From Leucobacter sp. Psy1 (GTDB lineage: Bacteria > Actinomycetota > Actinomycetes > Actinomycetales > Microbacteriaceae), in NCBI RefSeq assembly GCF_020096995.1, contig NZ_CP083692.1:2542001-2606000 (forward strand): DNA of 64,000 nt. Reading direction: 5' to 3'. Shown here piece after piece: positions 30,201 through 38,760 of this stretch (position 1 is its first letter; each line of letters opens with the position of its first letter). Under the pieces are notes generated by a model that was not told the DNA's origin, made no database searches, and saw only the letters and a program-made list of their open reading frames with translations. The position numbers were made by a program, and so were the translations under genes.

Positions 30201-33200
30201 TCGCGTCGACGATGCGCTCGAACGGGACGGATTCGTGTTCGATGGCGTGGAGCGTCGCCTCGCGCGCTCGGCGGATGGTCTGCTGGAGCGTGGGCTCGTC
30301 GGCGAACTCGATCCTGAGCGGCAGCGTGTTCACGAAGAAACCGACGAGATCGGCGAGGTCGGGGTCAGAGCGACCGGCCGACGGGGATCCGATGACGATG
30401 TCGTCGCCGGAGCCGACCCGGTGCAGATACCCCGAGAGCGCTCCGAGCCAGCCGTGGAACGCGGTACCACCCGCGGCGCTCGCGGCGTCGCCGAGTGCTT
30501 CGGCGATGCCTGCCGGCACGGTGAACGGTACCTGGATCGCGCGACGCGACACGCTCTCTGAGCGACGTCCGTCAGCCGGGAGGTCGAGCTCGTCGGGGAT
30601 CCCCTCGAGGCGTTCGGTCCATGACACGAGACCTGGATCCGTGTGGAGGTCGGTGACGTCCGCCTGCGCGCGTTGCATCCGAGCGAAGTCCGCGTACTGA
30701 ACCGCGAGCGGGCGCTGGAGCGCCGGTGCGCCCGCAGTTCTGGCGGCATATGCCGTCGCGAGATCCCGAGTGAGCGGGGCCAGCGACGCGCCATCTGTCG
30801 CGATGTGGTGGATGACGAGGTCGAGTCGCCACGTATCGGGAGCGAGTTCCTCGAGACCGGCCCGGATCGGCAGTTCATGCGCGAGGTCGAACCCCTGCCG
30901 CGTATCGAGCTGCCCACGGCGCAGGAGTCCCTGAGGTGCCTCGGCGATCCGCTGCACAGGCGCCCCATCGACGTCAGGATAGGTGGTGCGCAGCACCTCA
31001 TGCCGGGCGACGACGTCGTCGATCGCCGACTCCAACGCATCCACATCGAGCTCCCCGGACAGCTCTGCTTGCAGCACCACGGAGTACTCGGGCGATGCCG
31101 GATCGAGCCGGTTCAAGAAGTGCAGGCGAGCCTGACCGGGCGAGAGCGGCGCATCGGCACCTGCGCTGCGCGGGTGCATCTCGTTCCACTCCGCGACGGA
31201 CGGGCCGGAGGCGATACCGTCACCCGCACCATCGCCCGCATCGGCGCGCTCCGCATCGGATCCGATGACCGCGACCACGCGCGCCGGAGTCGTCGCCTCG
31301 AAGAGCGCGCGGAGCGGAACCTCGGCTCCGAGCCGATCGCGCAACTCACCCGCGAGAGTGACGGCGAGCAGCGAATGCCCACCCAGTCGGAAGAAGTCGT
31401 CGTCCATGCCCACGTCGTCGACCCCGAGCACCGCACTGAAGGCGTCGACAATGGTCTGCTCGACTGGGGTTGTCGGCTTCCGATCACTGGTGGCCATCAG
31501 CGGCTCGGGTAGGCGATCGATGTCAATCTTCCCATTCGGCGTCATCGGCAATTCGGCTACAGTCGTGATGCGGGTCGGCACCTGATATTCGGGGAGGCGA
31601 TCGGCCGCGGCACCACGCAGGCTCTCCGCATCGATTTCGTGCTCGCTTGACTCCGGTACCACCCAGGCGACGAGCTGAGCCTGGGTGTCGCGTCCCACAG
31701 GTGAGACGACCCGAGCGACCGCCTGCCGCACTCCCTCGAGGCGCTCGAGCGTCCGCTCGACATCGCCGAGCTCGATCCGGAACCCTCGAAGCTTGACCTG
31801 ATCGTCGTTCCGTCGCAAGAATTCCAGTGCCCCGTCCCGATCGCGGCGCACGACGTCTCCGGTGCGGTACATGCGGGCACCTGGTTCGGTCGGATCAGCG
31901 ACGAAACGCGACGCAGTCTCCGCTGCTCGCCCTCGGTATCCGTCCGCGAGCGAGGCACCCGACAGGTAGAGCTCTCCCTCGGTCCCCTGTGGCACTGGCC
32001 GCAGGAAGCGATCGAGCACCCGCGTCGCGAGATTGGAGATCGGCGCACCGATCACCACGCGACCCGGTTCGATCGGCGCAATGACGGCGTCGACGGTGGT
32101 CTCGCTCGGACCGTAGAGGTTCCATCCCTCGACACCTGGGTGGTCGGCGATGCGGTTCCACAGCTCAGCCGATACGGGCTCGCCGCCGAGCGCCAACGTG
32201 AGCCGTGCCTCCCGGCCATTGATGCTGTCGAGCAGACCGACCGACGCGAGTTGCGCGACGTAAGACGGGGTCGTTTCGATCACATCGATCTCGCGTTCCC
32301 TGACGGTCTGCACCACGCTTTCGGCGTCCACGCGCAGCGCGTCGTCTGCCATCACGATCTCCGCTCCGGAGACGAGCCACAGCATCGGGTCCCAGGCGGC
32401 ATCGAAGCCGAGGCCCGAGAGGTGCAGCATGCGCGCCTCTCGCTCGAGTCGCTCGCGCTTCGGGCCGATTAAGGCGTGCTCGTGATGAGCGAGCACGTTC
32501 GCCAGAGCTCCGTGAGAGACTTGCACCCCCTTCGGCCGACCTGTCGTACCCGAGGTGTAGACGAGGTAAGCGGTGTCGCCCCGTCGTGCGGAATGAACGA
32601 TGGGTGCGGCTTCTTCGGACTCGTCGCAGAGCCGCCTGAGGTCGTCGGGTCCGCAGACCGCGGCGCCGGAGAACGAGTGCTCTGCGTCAGCCGCGATGGC
32701 TCGCATGCGATCGGGATCAGCGGTGAGGAGCAGCGTCAGTTCCGCATCCTCCCACATCTGCGCGATGCGCAGGTCGGGGTACTCCACATCGATGGGCACC
32801 GCGACCGCACCGACCCGCAGAGCGGCCAGCACGAGTGCGATCGCGTCCGCGTCACGCGGCATCGCCACGCCGACTCGGTCGCCAGGACGAATCCCTCGAA
32901 TTGCCAGGCCCGCTGCTAGCCGGGTGAGTTCGCCGTCGAGCTCGCGGAACGTCCACTGCTTCGACGCCGTGCTCAGCGCGGTGTTGTCGGGAATCCGGTC
33001 GACAGTTCGCCGCAGACGGTCGAGCACCAAATCGCCTGCGGCCAGCGCAGGCCCCCGGTCGGTGTCCGTCAGGGGCGCACCGGACTCGGAGGACCCGAGC
33101 GCGACCCGTGAGATGCATTGTTCACCGTCGTTCGTCACCGCGGCGAGCGCCCTGGCGAGCGCGTCGCGGATATGATCCACCGTGTCGGAGGCGAAGAGCG

Positions 33201-36200
33201 AACGGTCGTAGCCGATCCCGATCCGGAGAGGGCCATCGTCGCCGTCGGGCGTCGATGCGTCGAAGAGCAGATCCGTCTTGACGCCCGCGCTCGTCATCTG
33301 GCCGGGCACCGACACCGCTGCGGCGCCGAGCTTCAGCTCGGCAGGAGCGGTGTTCTGCAGGGTCAGCATCACCTGGAAGACCGGGTGGCGACCCGCCGAG
33401 CGTGGCGGCTTGATCGCGTCGACCACCGTATCGAAGGGCACCTCTTGGTGGCCGTATGCCTCGGTGTTGCCGGCGCGGACGCGTTCGAGGAGTTCCTCGA
33501 CCGTGGGATCGCCCGAAAGGGAGACGCGCAGCGCGATCGTATTCACGAAGAAACCGACGAGTTCTTCGAGGTTCGGGTCGTCACGACCGGCAACCGGGGT
33601 ACCGATGACGATGTCCTCGCCAGCGCCGACGTGCTCCAGCGTCAGTGCAAGCGCCGCGTGCAGCACCATGAACAGGCTCGCCTGGTGCCGTTGAGCGGCC
33701 TCGCGGAGCGCCGTGTGCTGGTCGGCGGACAGTTCGAGCACGCGATCACCGACACCGGTCGGAGCGCTCGTCTCCGCCGTGGACTCCCGAGCGTCCTCTC
33801 GAGGCAGCGCGATCTCCGGCGGCGCCCCGGCCAGGGCTCGCTTCCAGTACGCGAGCTGCTGCCGGATCTCACTGTCGGGATCCTCCGGATCACCGAGACG
33901 ATCGCGCTGCCACAGCGCGAAATCGGCGTAAGCGACCGGCAACGGCGGGAACTCCGGCGTCGCCTGGTCGAGCTGCGCCTCGTACGCCCACGACAGATCG
34001 CGGGCGAACGGCGCGAGCGACCAGCCATCAGCAGCGATGTGGTGCAGTGTGAGCACCACTATGTGACGCTCAGCAGTCGCGCGAAGCACGAGGGCGCGCA
34101 ACGGCAGCTCCGCTGCGATGTCGAACGGTCTTGTCGCCTCATGGGCGACGACGGTATCGACATCGGCACCCCCGGCATCGATCGCGATGAACGGCACCCG
34201 GATCTCGTCAGCGCCCTCGACCCGCTGCACAGGCTCGCCCTGCTCCATCGGGAATCGGGTGCGCAGCGGCTCGTGCCTGGCGACGACGTCGTGCAACGCC
34301 CGCCGCAGCGCGCCCACATCCAGCGGACCGTTGACTTCGAGCACAAGTGGGATGTTGTATGCCGCCGATTCGGGTTCGAGTCGGTTCAAGAACCACAGGC
34401 GTCGCTGGGTCAGGGACACGGGCAGCGGATCCGGGCGCACGGCGACGCTCACTCGGGAGCGCTGCTCGCCGGAAGACCCGGCGAGCTCGGCAAGCGCAGC
34501 GGCTGTCGGACGTTCGAAGATGTCGCGCACGGCGACTGATCGTTCCATTCGTTCGGAGAGCAGCGCGGCGAGTCGCGTGGCGAGCAACGAGTGCCCGCCG
34601 GAGGCGAAGAAGTCGTCATCGATGCCTACCTGAGCGATTTCGAGCACCTCGGCGATCGCCTCGGCGACCAGGCGTTCCGCGGCTGTGCGCGGCTGCTGGG
34701 ACGCGACGACGCCCGCCTCCGGTGCCGGGAGTGCGCGCCGATCCAGCTTGCCGTTCGGCGTCATGGGGAATTCGTCGAGCAGCAGGACTGAGGCGGGCAC
34801 CATGTAGTCGGGTACCGATCGACGCATACCCTCGCGCACCGATTCGGTCAGTGCGTGATCGGCGGGTTCGGCGGCGTCGCTCGCAGTGATGTACCCGATG
34901 ATCCGCGCTGTCGCGCCCGAGCCCAGCACGAGTGCCGCGGCGGATGCGACACCGTTCTGTGCACGCAGTGCGCTTTCGACCTCATCGATCTCGACGCGAT
35001 ATCCGCGGATCTTCACCTGATCGTCGAGACGCCCGACGAACCGAAGAGAACCGTCGTCGCGGCGCTGGACGACATCGCCAGTGCGATACATACGTGAACC
35101 GTCTGAGGCAAACGGATCGGCGATGAAGCGCTCGGCACTGAGCCCGGGCTGCCCCACGTACCCGCGGGCGACATTTGCACCGGCAAGATACAGCTCACCG
35201 TTCGCGCGATCGGGAACGGGCTGCAGTCCGGCATCGAGCACGTAGTGCCGGCTGTTCAGCACCGAGCCGCCGAGGTGCGGCGCCGTTCCCGATTCGATCT
35301 CGGCGACCATGCTGTCGACCGTGGTCTCGGTCGGTCCGTACAGGTTCACGGCCCTGATGTCCGCGCGACCGGCGAGGGTGTCCCACAGTTCGGGCCCCAC
35401 GGCCTCCCCGCCGAGCGCGATCTCCGTGGGGTGGCGCTTCGCGGTCAGGAGACCCGCACCGATGAGTGCTTCCGCGAACGCCGGCGTCGTCTCGATCGCG
35501 TCGATCTCGGCATCGGCGAGCGCGGTCACCAGCCGCTCGGGGTCGCGGCGCGTGTCCTCGTCGATCAGGTGCAACTCGTGACCCGCGCACAGCCAGAGCA
35601 TCGGATCCCACGCCGCGTCGAACGACAGCCCGGTCGTGTGGGCCACCCTGAGCGTCCGGCCGAGGCGCTCCCGAGCCGGTGTGAAGAGCGACGCACTGTG
35701 CTGCTCGAAGAGGTTCCGCAGTGCCAGCCGGTCGACACCGACGCCCTTGGGTCGCCCCGTGCTCCCCGACGTGAACACGATGTACGCGAGATCGTGTTCT
35801 CCCGCTGTCGCAGCGCTGAGCGGTCGCGAGCTCTGCCGTCGCCAAGTCGCGGTATCCGTGTCGAGATCGACGGTCCGCACGTCCCAGCTCGCCCCGTCGG
35901 AGCGGTCGCGCTCAGCAAGCCGTGTCTCGGTGAGCATCATCGCGGGGGCCGAGTCTTCGATCATCGCGGCGACGCGGTCCACCGGATAGGCCGGGTCGAG
36001 CGGGAGGTACACTCCCCCCGCACGCAGCACTGCGAGCACGGCGACCGGCAGGGACGAGGTGCGGTCGACGCGCACGGCGACCGTGCGCCCGGCGCCGACG
36101 CCATGATCGACCAGGTACCGCGCCAGGCGGTTCGCCTCACCGTCGAGCTCGCCGAACGTGAGAGTGCGGTCCGCAGCTACCACCGCGGTGCGGTCAGGGG

Positions 36201-37674
36201 ACGCGTCGACGTTCTCCGCGAACGCGTCCAGCACGGTGCGCGTCGGGATGGGCGCGACCTCACCGGCGCCACGGTCGATGAGTGCTTCGGATTCCGCTGC
36301 GGACACCATCGGCAAGTCCGTGATGCGCGCGTCCTGCCGGGTCAGCGCTTCCTCGAACAGTGCGAGCAGGCGGTGCGCGTGCTCTTCGAGTGTCTCTGCG
36401 GAGTGCAGCGCGGCATCGCCCTCGAGCTGCAATCGCGCGTCGGCCGCTCCGCTCTCGAGACCGGACAGCACGATCGAGAGGTCGTGAACGGGACCGGTCG
36501 AGAGGATATTCACCGTTCCCGAGGTCGCTCCGAACTGCAGATCGTCGATCACCGGGAGCAGATTGATGGAGGGACCGGCATACGCCGGCGCGCCGTCGAT
36601 CTTCTCGACGCGGAAGCGCTGGTGCTGCACCGCACCGCGCACGACGTCGCCGGCCCGTTGCACCGTCTCGGCGACGGTCAAAGACGGATCGATGCCGATA
36701 CGCATCGGAAGGATGCTCGAGAGCATCGACGGCGTCCGCTTGGCAATCGATCCGCGTCTCGCGGTCACAGGGAGACCCAATGACACGCGCTCCTCGCCGG
36801 TGATTCGGGACATGTACAGGGCGGTGAGCGCGACGACCGTCTTCGGAAGCTCACGACCGAGACTCGCGAGCTGCTGCGCTCGGTCGGCGGACAGATCCAC
36901 CGTCACCCGTTCCACGCGTCGCGCAACGGATGCCGGTGGGCCCTCGAGACCGGTGACCGTCGCCTCGTCGGCAAGAGCCTCTCGCCAGTACGCCGCATCG
37001 CGCTCGTACTGATCGGACGCTCGGTAGGTGTCGAGTGTCGCCAGCAGTTCGGGGACTGCCGGGAGCGGGGAGGGGATCCGCGCGGCCAGGTGTGCCAGCG
37101 GCGTGCGCACTAGTCCGGCGAACCGACCGCCGAGCGTGATCTTCGCCAGACGGGAGTACACCTCGGCGAAGTACTTCAGCGCGATGACTGCCGAGTAGCC
37201 GTCGAGCATGATGTGGTGCACACGCTGGAAGAACTGCGAGGTGTCCCCCGGCATCCGGAAGAGCGTGGCACCGAACAGATCGTCGCCTGTCAGTTCGCGT
37301 GGCGTCCGCATCTCGGCGTCCATCTGCTCCCGCGCGACAGCCCGTGCCGTTTGCGGTTCCGCAGTCGTCAGATCGACCACCCGCAGCAGGCGAGCGCTCG
37401 GATGCGGACGCTGGATCGTCGCGTACGGCCCGTCGGCGTCTTCGGAGAAGCGCGAACTCATCGCGTCGAGATCCGCCACGACTTTCGTGAGGGAAAGCGT
37501 CATCAACTCGACATCGACCGGTCCCTCGAGTTCGAGGAACTGGCCGATCTGGTAGGTCGGGTTCTGGGGATCGAGCTGCTGCGCGTACCAGATACCGCGT
37601 TGAGCCTCGGTCAAGGGGAGGCGCATTCCCTCCGCTGAGCCGGACGAGCGAGCCATGGACGGGAACTGCAACAC
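27205..37674 (-). CDS. Three-module non-ribosomal peptide synthetase with thioesterase
   Basis: A 3489-aa assembly line, C-A-T-C-A-T-C-A-T-TE. C1 (about 17-455, HHIMLDG at 153) resembles the starter C of EntF/DhbF, which joins an acyl or aryl cap. A1 (485-985), T1 (active Ser 1029), C2 (1090-1530, HHIAADG at 1211), A2 (1555-2055), T2 (Ser 2101), C3 (2175-2610, HHIATDG at 2289), A3 (2620-3118), T3 (Ser 3164), TE (3235-3489, GFSLGG with Ser 3303). No epimerisation, methylation or oxidation domain was seen. Read against GrsA positions by eye, the A codes are D-A-D-E-A-G-L-V-D for A1 and A2, and D-A-D-E-L-G-L-V-D for A3, plus the shared Lys. Acidic residues at positions 239 and 278 point to a basic amino acid such as Lys, Arg or Orn, as inference. 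GTG 37674 follows GAGGAGAT. No iron-box was seen upstream. Confidence 0.95.
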   Translation of the reverse strand: MLQFPSMARSSGSAEGMRLPLTEAQRGIWYAQQLDPQNPTYQIGQFLELEGPVDVELMTLSLTKVVADLDAMSSRFSEDADGPYATIQRPHPSARLLRVVDLTTAEPQTARAVAREQMDAEMRTPRELTGDDLFGATLFRMPGDTSQFFQRVHHIMLDGYSAVIALKYFAEVYSRLAKITLGGRFAGLVRTPLAHLAARIPSPLPAVPELLATLDTYRASDQYERDAAYWREALADEATVTGLEGPPASVARRVERVTVDLSADRAQQLASLGRELPKTVVALTALYMSRITGEERVSLGLPVTARRGSIAKRTPSMLSSILPMRIGIDPSLTVAETVQRAGDVVRGAVQHQRFRVEKIDGAPAYAGPSINLLPVIDDLQFGATSGTVNILSTGPVHDLSIVLSGLESGAADARLQLEGDAALHSAETLEEHAHRLLALFEEALTRQDARITDLPMVSAAESEALIDRGAGEVAPIPTRTVLDAFAENVDASPDRTAVVAADRTLTFGELDGEANRLARYLVDHGVGAGRTVAVRVDRTSSLPVAVLAVLRAGGVYLPLDPAYPVDRVAAMIEDSAPAMMLTETRLAERDRSDGASWDVRTVDLDTDTATWRRQSSRPLSAATAGEHDLAYIVFTSGSTGRPKGVGVDRLALRNLFEQHSASLFTPARERLGRTLRVAHTTGLSFDAAWDPMLWLCAGHELHLIDEDTRRDPERLVTALADAEIDAIETTPAFAEALIGAGLLTAKRHPTEIALGGEAVGPELWDTLAGRADIRAVNLYGPTETTVDSMVAEIESGTAPHLGGSVLNSRHYVLDAGLQPVPDRANGELYLAGANVARGYVGQPGLSAERFIADPFASDGSRMYRTGDVVQRRDDGSLRFVGRLDDQVKIRGYRVEIDEVESALRAQNGVASAAALVLGSGATARIIGYITASDAAEPADHALTESVREGMRRSVPDYMVPASVLLLDEFPMTPNGKLDRRALPAPEAGVVASQQPRTAAERLVAEAIAEVLEIAQVGIDDDFFASGGHSLLATRLAALLSERMERSVAVRDIFERPTAAALAELAGSSGEQRSRVSVAVRPDPLPVSLTQRRLWFLNRLEPESAAYNIPLVLEVNGPLDVGALRRALHDVVARHEPLRTRFPMEQGEPVQRVEGADEIRVPFIAIDAGGADVDTVVAHEATRPFDIAAELPLRALVLRATAERHIVVLTLHHIAADGWSLAPFARDLSWAYEAQLDQATPEFPPLPVAYADFALWQRDRLGDPEDPDSEIRQQLAYWKRALAGAPPEIALPREDARESTAETSAPTGVGDRVLELSADQHTALREAAQRHQASLFMVLHAALALTLEHVGAGEDIVIGTPVAGRDDPNLEELVGFFVNTIALRVSLSGDPTVEELLERVRAGNTEAYGHQEVPFDTVVDAIKPPRSAGRHPVFQVMLTLQNTAPAELKLGAAAVSVPGQMTSAGVKTDLLFDASTPDGDDGPLRIGIGYDRSLFASDTVDHIRDALARALAAVTNDGEQCISRVALGSSESGAPLTDTDRGPALAAGDLVLDRLRRTVDRIPDNTALSTASKQWTFRELDGELTRLAAGLAIRGIRPGDRVGVAMPRDADAIALVLAALRVGAVAVPIDVEYPDLRIAQMWEDAELTLLLTADPDRMRAIAADAEHSFSGAAVCGPDDLRRLCDESEEAAPIVHSARRGDTAYLVYTSGTTGRPKGVQVSHGALANVLAHHEHALIGPKRERLEREARMLHLSGLGFDAAWDPMLWLVSGAEIVMADDALRVDAESVVQTVREREIDVIETTPSYVAQLASVGLLDSINGREARLTLALGGEPVSAELWNRIADHPGVEGWNLYGPSETTVDAVIAPIEPGRVVIGAPISNLATRVLDRFLRPVPQGTEGELYLSGASLADGYRGRAAETASRFVADPTEPGARMYRTGDVVRRDRDGALEFLRRNDDQVKLRGFRIELGDVERTLERLEGVRQAVARVVSPVGRDTQAQLVAWVVPESSEHEIDAESLRGAAADRLPEYQVPTRITTVAELPMTPNGKIDIDRLPEPLMATSDRKPTTPVEQTIVDAFSAVLGVDDVGMDDDFFRLGGHSLLAVTLAGELRDRLGAEVPLRALFEATTPARVVAVIGSDAERADAGDGAGDGIASGPSVAEWNEMHPRSAGADAPLSPGQARLHFLNRLDPASPEYSVVLQAELSGELDVDALESAIDDVVARHEVLRTTYPDVDGAPVQRIAEAPQGLLRRGQLDTRQGFDLAHELPIRAGLEELAPDTWRLDLVIHHIATDGASLAPLTRDLATAYAARTAGAPALQRPLAVQYADFARMQRAQADVTDLHTDPGLVSWTERLEGIPDELDLPADGRRSESVSRRAIQVPFTVPAGIAEALGDAASAAGGTAFHGWLGALSGYLHRVGSGDDIVIGSPSAGRSDPDLADLVGFFVNTLPLRIEFADEPTLQQTIRRAREATLHAIEHESVPFERIVDAMSPERRLGRHPLFQTMLTVEEISDAALDLPGVEVRAIEPESTGAAKVDLSFTLRLRSSGEVDGVLEADAELFSPAAARGLIDRWIEFVQASSERPSDALRTIPFSANVARIDAYDSGEAMPEPLFDTLARTIAAAPHAQLISDGAMRLSATQLDDRVSAIAAGLAARGVVPGDAVAIHLPRSVDTLAVLLGVWRAGAVGVPIDTELPVERVRKMLSATAAVLRVIAGPETGADDASSDFDGTPAATVDALLVAAPDDRVVRVIEPHAPAYVIFTSGSTGEPKGVQVPHRALEALLASHRSTVMSGVQHARVAHTTGVGFDAAIDPLLWLVAGHEIVMFDDETRRDPRALVEALDTHEIDVWETTPSYVAALVEQSSIEEWWDARASDRPFTMLLGGEPVDQGLWTRLQAMSAVHAWNLYGPTEVGVDTLIAPVDRSPSPDLGATTTETTAYVLDDRLRPVAVGSVGELWLAGSQLADGYLGNAGSTADHFVADPFAADGSRMYRTGDLVVVRDRDEQGTARVESLGRSDGQVKIRGHRVEPGEIESVLRTVTGIVDAVVRPVSGPGGEVLAAWVVSTAAEGDTDGLVALARDALRDRLADYMVPREFVRIAEVPRTPNGKVDVRALPDVAVSGGTGRAPETDAEQAVAAAFTEVLGVRDVGAEDSFFALGGHSFIAQPLIDAVNRAVDAHLTVQSLFRAPTVEGLAALATTPNTSEADDVSESLGRILPLRAGDERAPLFMVHPASGLAWKFSGLAAQLPTERAVFGLQMPGIAPGDSELPLGNEVDDLLDAYLESIRDVQPTGPYHLIGFSLGGRLAHLLAGRLQDAGERVDLLVSIDAYPGETEQGAPGALAGLEADDEMWRAFLDANGIEPPADGALPHGVFEPEVALSHLRESGSPLGEIPVESVRQMVARFRNLGARLDEARLPIHSGEMLLFEATEDVPSDRPAPESWKRYVDGRVNVVPVPVRHQDMLDHAALAHLVPALETALAALETPE

Positions 37675-37728
37675 GAACGATCTCCTCTACTGGCCGACGT
37701 CTGGCATCGACTCCACAAGCTGATGGGC

Positions 37729-37760
37729 AGCGTCAGGGTCGCGGTCGCGACCCTGACGCT
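37729..37760 (-). terminator. Perfect stem-loop between the small secreted protein and the NRPS
   Basis: AGCGTCAGGGTCGCG (37729-37743) and CGCGACCCTGACGCT (37746-37760) are exact complements with only two bases between, so the top pairs will open into a small loop. It starts at the stop codon of the small gene and lies 54 bases before the NRPS start. No T-run follows on the minus strand. It could be a partial terminator or a stabilising element that lets the first gene be expressed far above the NRPS. Confidence 0.7.
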
Positions 37761-38023
37761 CACTTGTTCTGGAACTGTCCGATTCTCAGATCGTTCAGCA
37801 GCCCGCCGAGATCCAGGAGGGGGCCTTCGATGAGCGGGCCGTTGATCAGCGACGCGAGCAGCGGACTCGGTGCGATTGCTTCGGTCACCGCAGGGGTCGC
37901 GAGCGGAGCGGAGTGGGAGTCGGCCTGCGCAGCGCCACCTGCCACGCTGATTCCGCCGACGGCGAGTGCTGCTGCTGCCGCTCCGGTGACGAGCGTGCGA
38001 GTGATCCGGTGCTGCTGACGCAT
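37760..38023 (-). CDS. Small secreted protein at the head of the NRPS operon
   Basis: An 87-aa protein that I do not recognise. Residues 1-34 form a clear Sec-type signal peptide: basic start MRQQHRITR, hydrophobic TLVTGAAAAALAVGG, and an AQA cleavage site before DSHS. The predicted mature peptide of 53 residues has no cysteine; its second half is Leu/Gly/Ile-rich (INGPLIEGPLLDLGGLLNDL) and ends in RIGQFQNK. ATG 38023 has GAGGAGG nine bases before it. It is 85 bases upstream of the NRPS on the same strand, separated by a perfect stem-loop. A possible role in handling the product outside the cell is speculation. Confidence 0.75.
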   Translation of the reverse strand: MRQQHRITRTLVTGAAAAALAVGGISVAGGAAQADSHSAPLATPAVTEAIAPSPLLASLINGPLIEGPLLDLGGLLNDLRIGQFQNK

Positions 38024-38042
38024 ACTGTTCCTCCTCGTTCTG

Positions 38043-38060
38043 GGCGCCCAGGTGGGCGCT
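38043..38060 (-). promoter_or_regulatory. Hairpin in the leader of the small secreted protein
   Basis: GCGCCCA (38044-38050) and TGGGCGC (38053-38059) can pair with two bases between, about 20 bases before the ATG at 38023 and just ahead of its ribosome site. It may affect access to the ribosome site or stabilise the message. No regulator site for iron (IdeR/DmdR consensus) was found in 38024-38127. Confidence 0.35.
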
Positions 38061-38127
38061 CTCACGAGGTCATTCGGTGCGCATCGATATCCGGATGGGA
38101 TGTTGCTCCGGCAGATAAGCTGCAACC

Positions 38128-38760
38128 ATGCCGCAGACTCACCGGTTCCGCTTCGTGGGCCACATCGCCGGAGTCGGCACCGCCTCGGGCACTCGGCTCG
38201 TGCTCGGGTCATGGGTGCAGAGCCCACTGGGGGCGTTCGCGGATGTGATGGTCGAACGCTCGGATGGCACCCGCATTCTGCTCGCACCGACGGCGGCGAT
38301 CGCAGACTTCGTCGCCAAGACCTATGTCTTCGACGAGGTGCGAGTGGTGCCCGTCAGCGTCGCACTGCACGGGCGCAGGAGGCATTCGCGCTGGCAGGTC
38401 TCGGCCGGTTCCCTGCGTTGGGAATTCACCGTCGGGGGCCGCACACCAATGGGGTATCTGCTCCGCGCCGTGCCTCGGCGGATCGGGCGTTCCCAGACGT
38501 GGGCGCGCCTGACCGACCTCGCGGCCAGGACGGTGATGCCAGGCGTGCGCACTCTGGGCACCGCGGGTAACGGACGGATCGAATGGTACGCCGCACAAGA
38601 TCTCCATCGCATCGAGCAGTCGTCGGTGCAGTGGGACGGGGTCGACCTCGGCGCCCTCTCCGAGGTCGACCCCCCTCCAGCTTTCGGTTTCGGGTCGTCA
38701 CCGCGTGTGCCCTCGGTCACGACCCTGGTGAGCACCGTGCTGGTGCCCGAAGCTCACTGA
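38128..38760 (+). CDS. Conserved hypothetical protein
   Basis: I cannot name this 210-aa soluble protein. It looks mostly beta-rich at the start (HRFRFVGHIAGVGTASGTRLVLGSW) followed by mixed segments; no signal peptide or membrane helix was seen. Similar-looking proteins of about 200 residues are scattered in actinobacteria, but I recall no function. The start ATG 38128 is preceded at six bases by TAAGCT, suggesting a leaderless message divergent from the NRPS operon. Its last seven bases overlap the end of the convergent MDR gene. Confidence 0.7.
   Translation: MPQTHRFRFVGHIAGVGTASGTRLVLGSWVQSPLGAFADVMVERSDGTRILLAPTAAIADFVAKTYVFDEVRVVPVSVALHGRRRHSRWQVSAGSLRWEFTVGGRTPMGYLLRAVPRRIGRSQTWARLTDLAARTVMPGVRTLGTAGNGRIEWYAAQDLHRIEQSSVQWDGVDLGALSEVDPPPAFGFGSSPRVPSVTTLVSTVLVPEAH

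Noticed and set aside
37675-38127. Iron-regulator box for the NRPS operon
   Set aside because: I looked for a TTAGG-TAACC type palindrome on both strands and found none, so iron control is not claimed.
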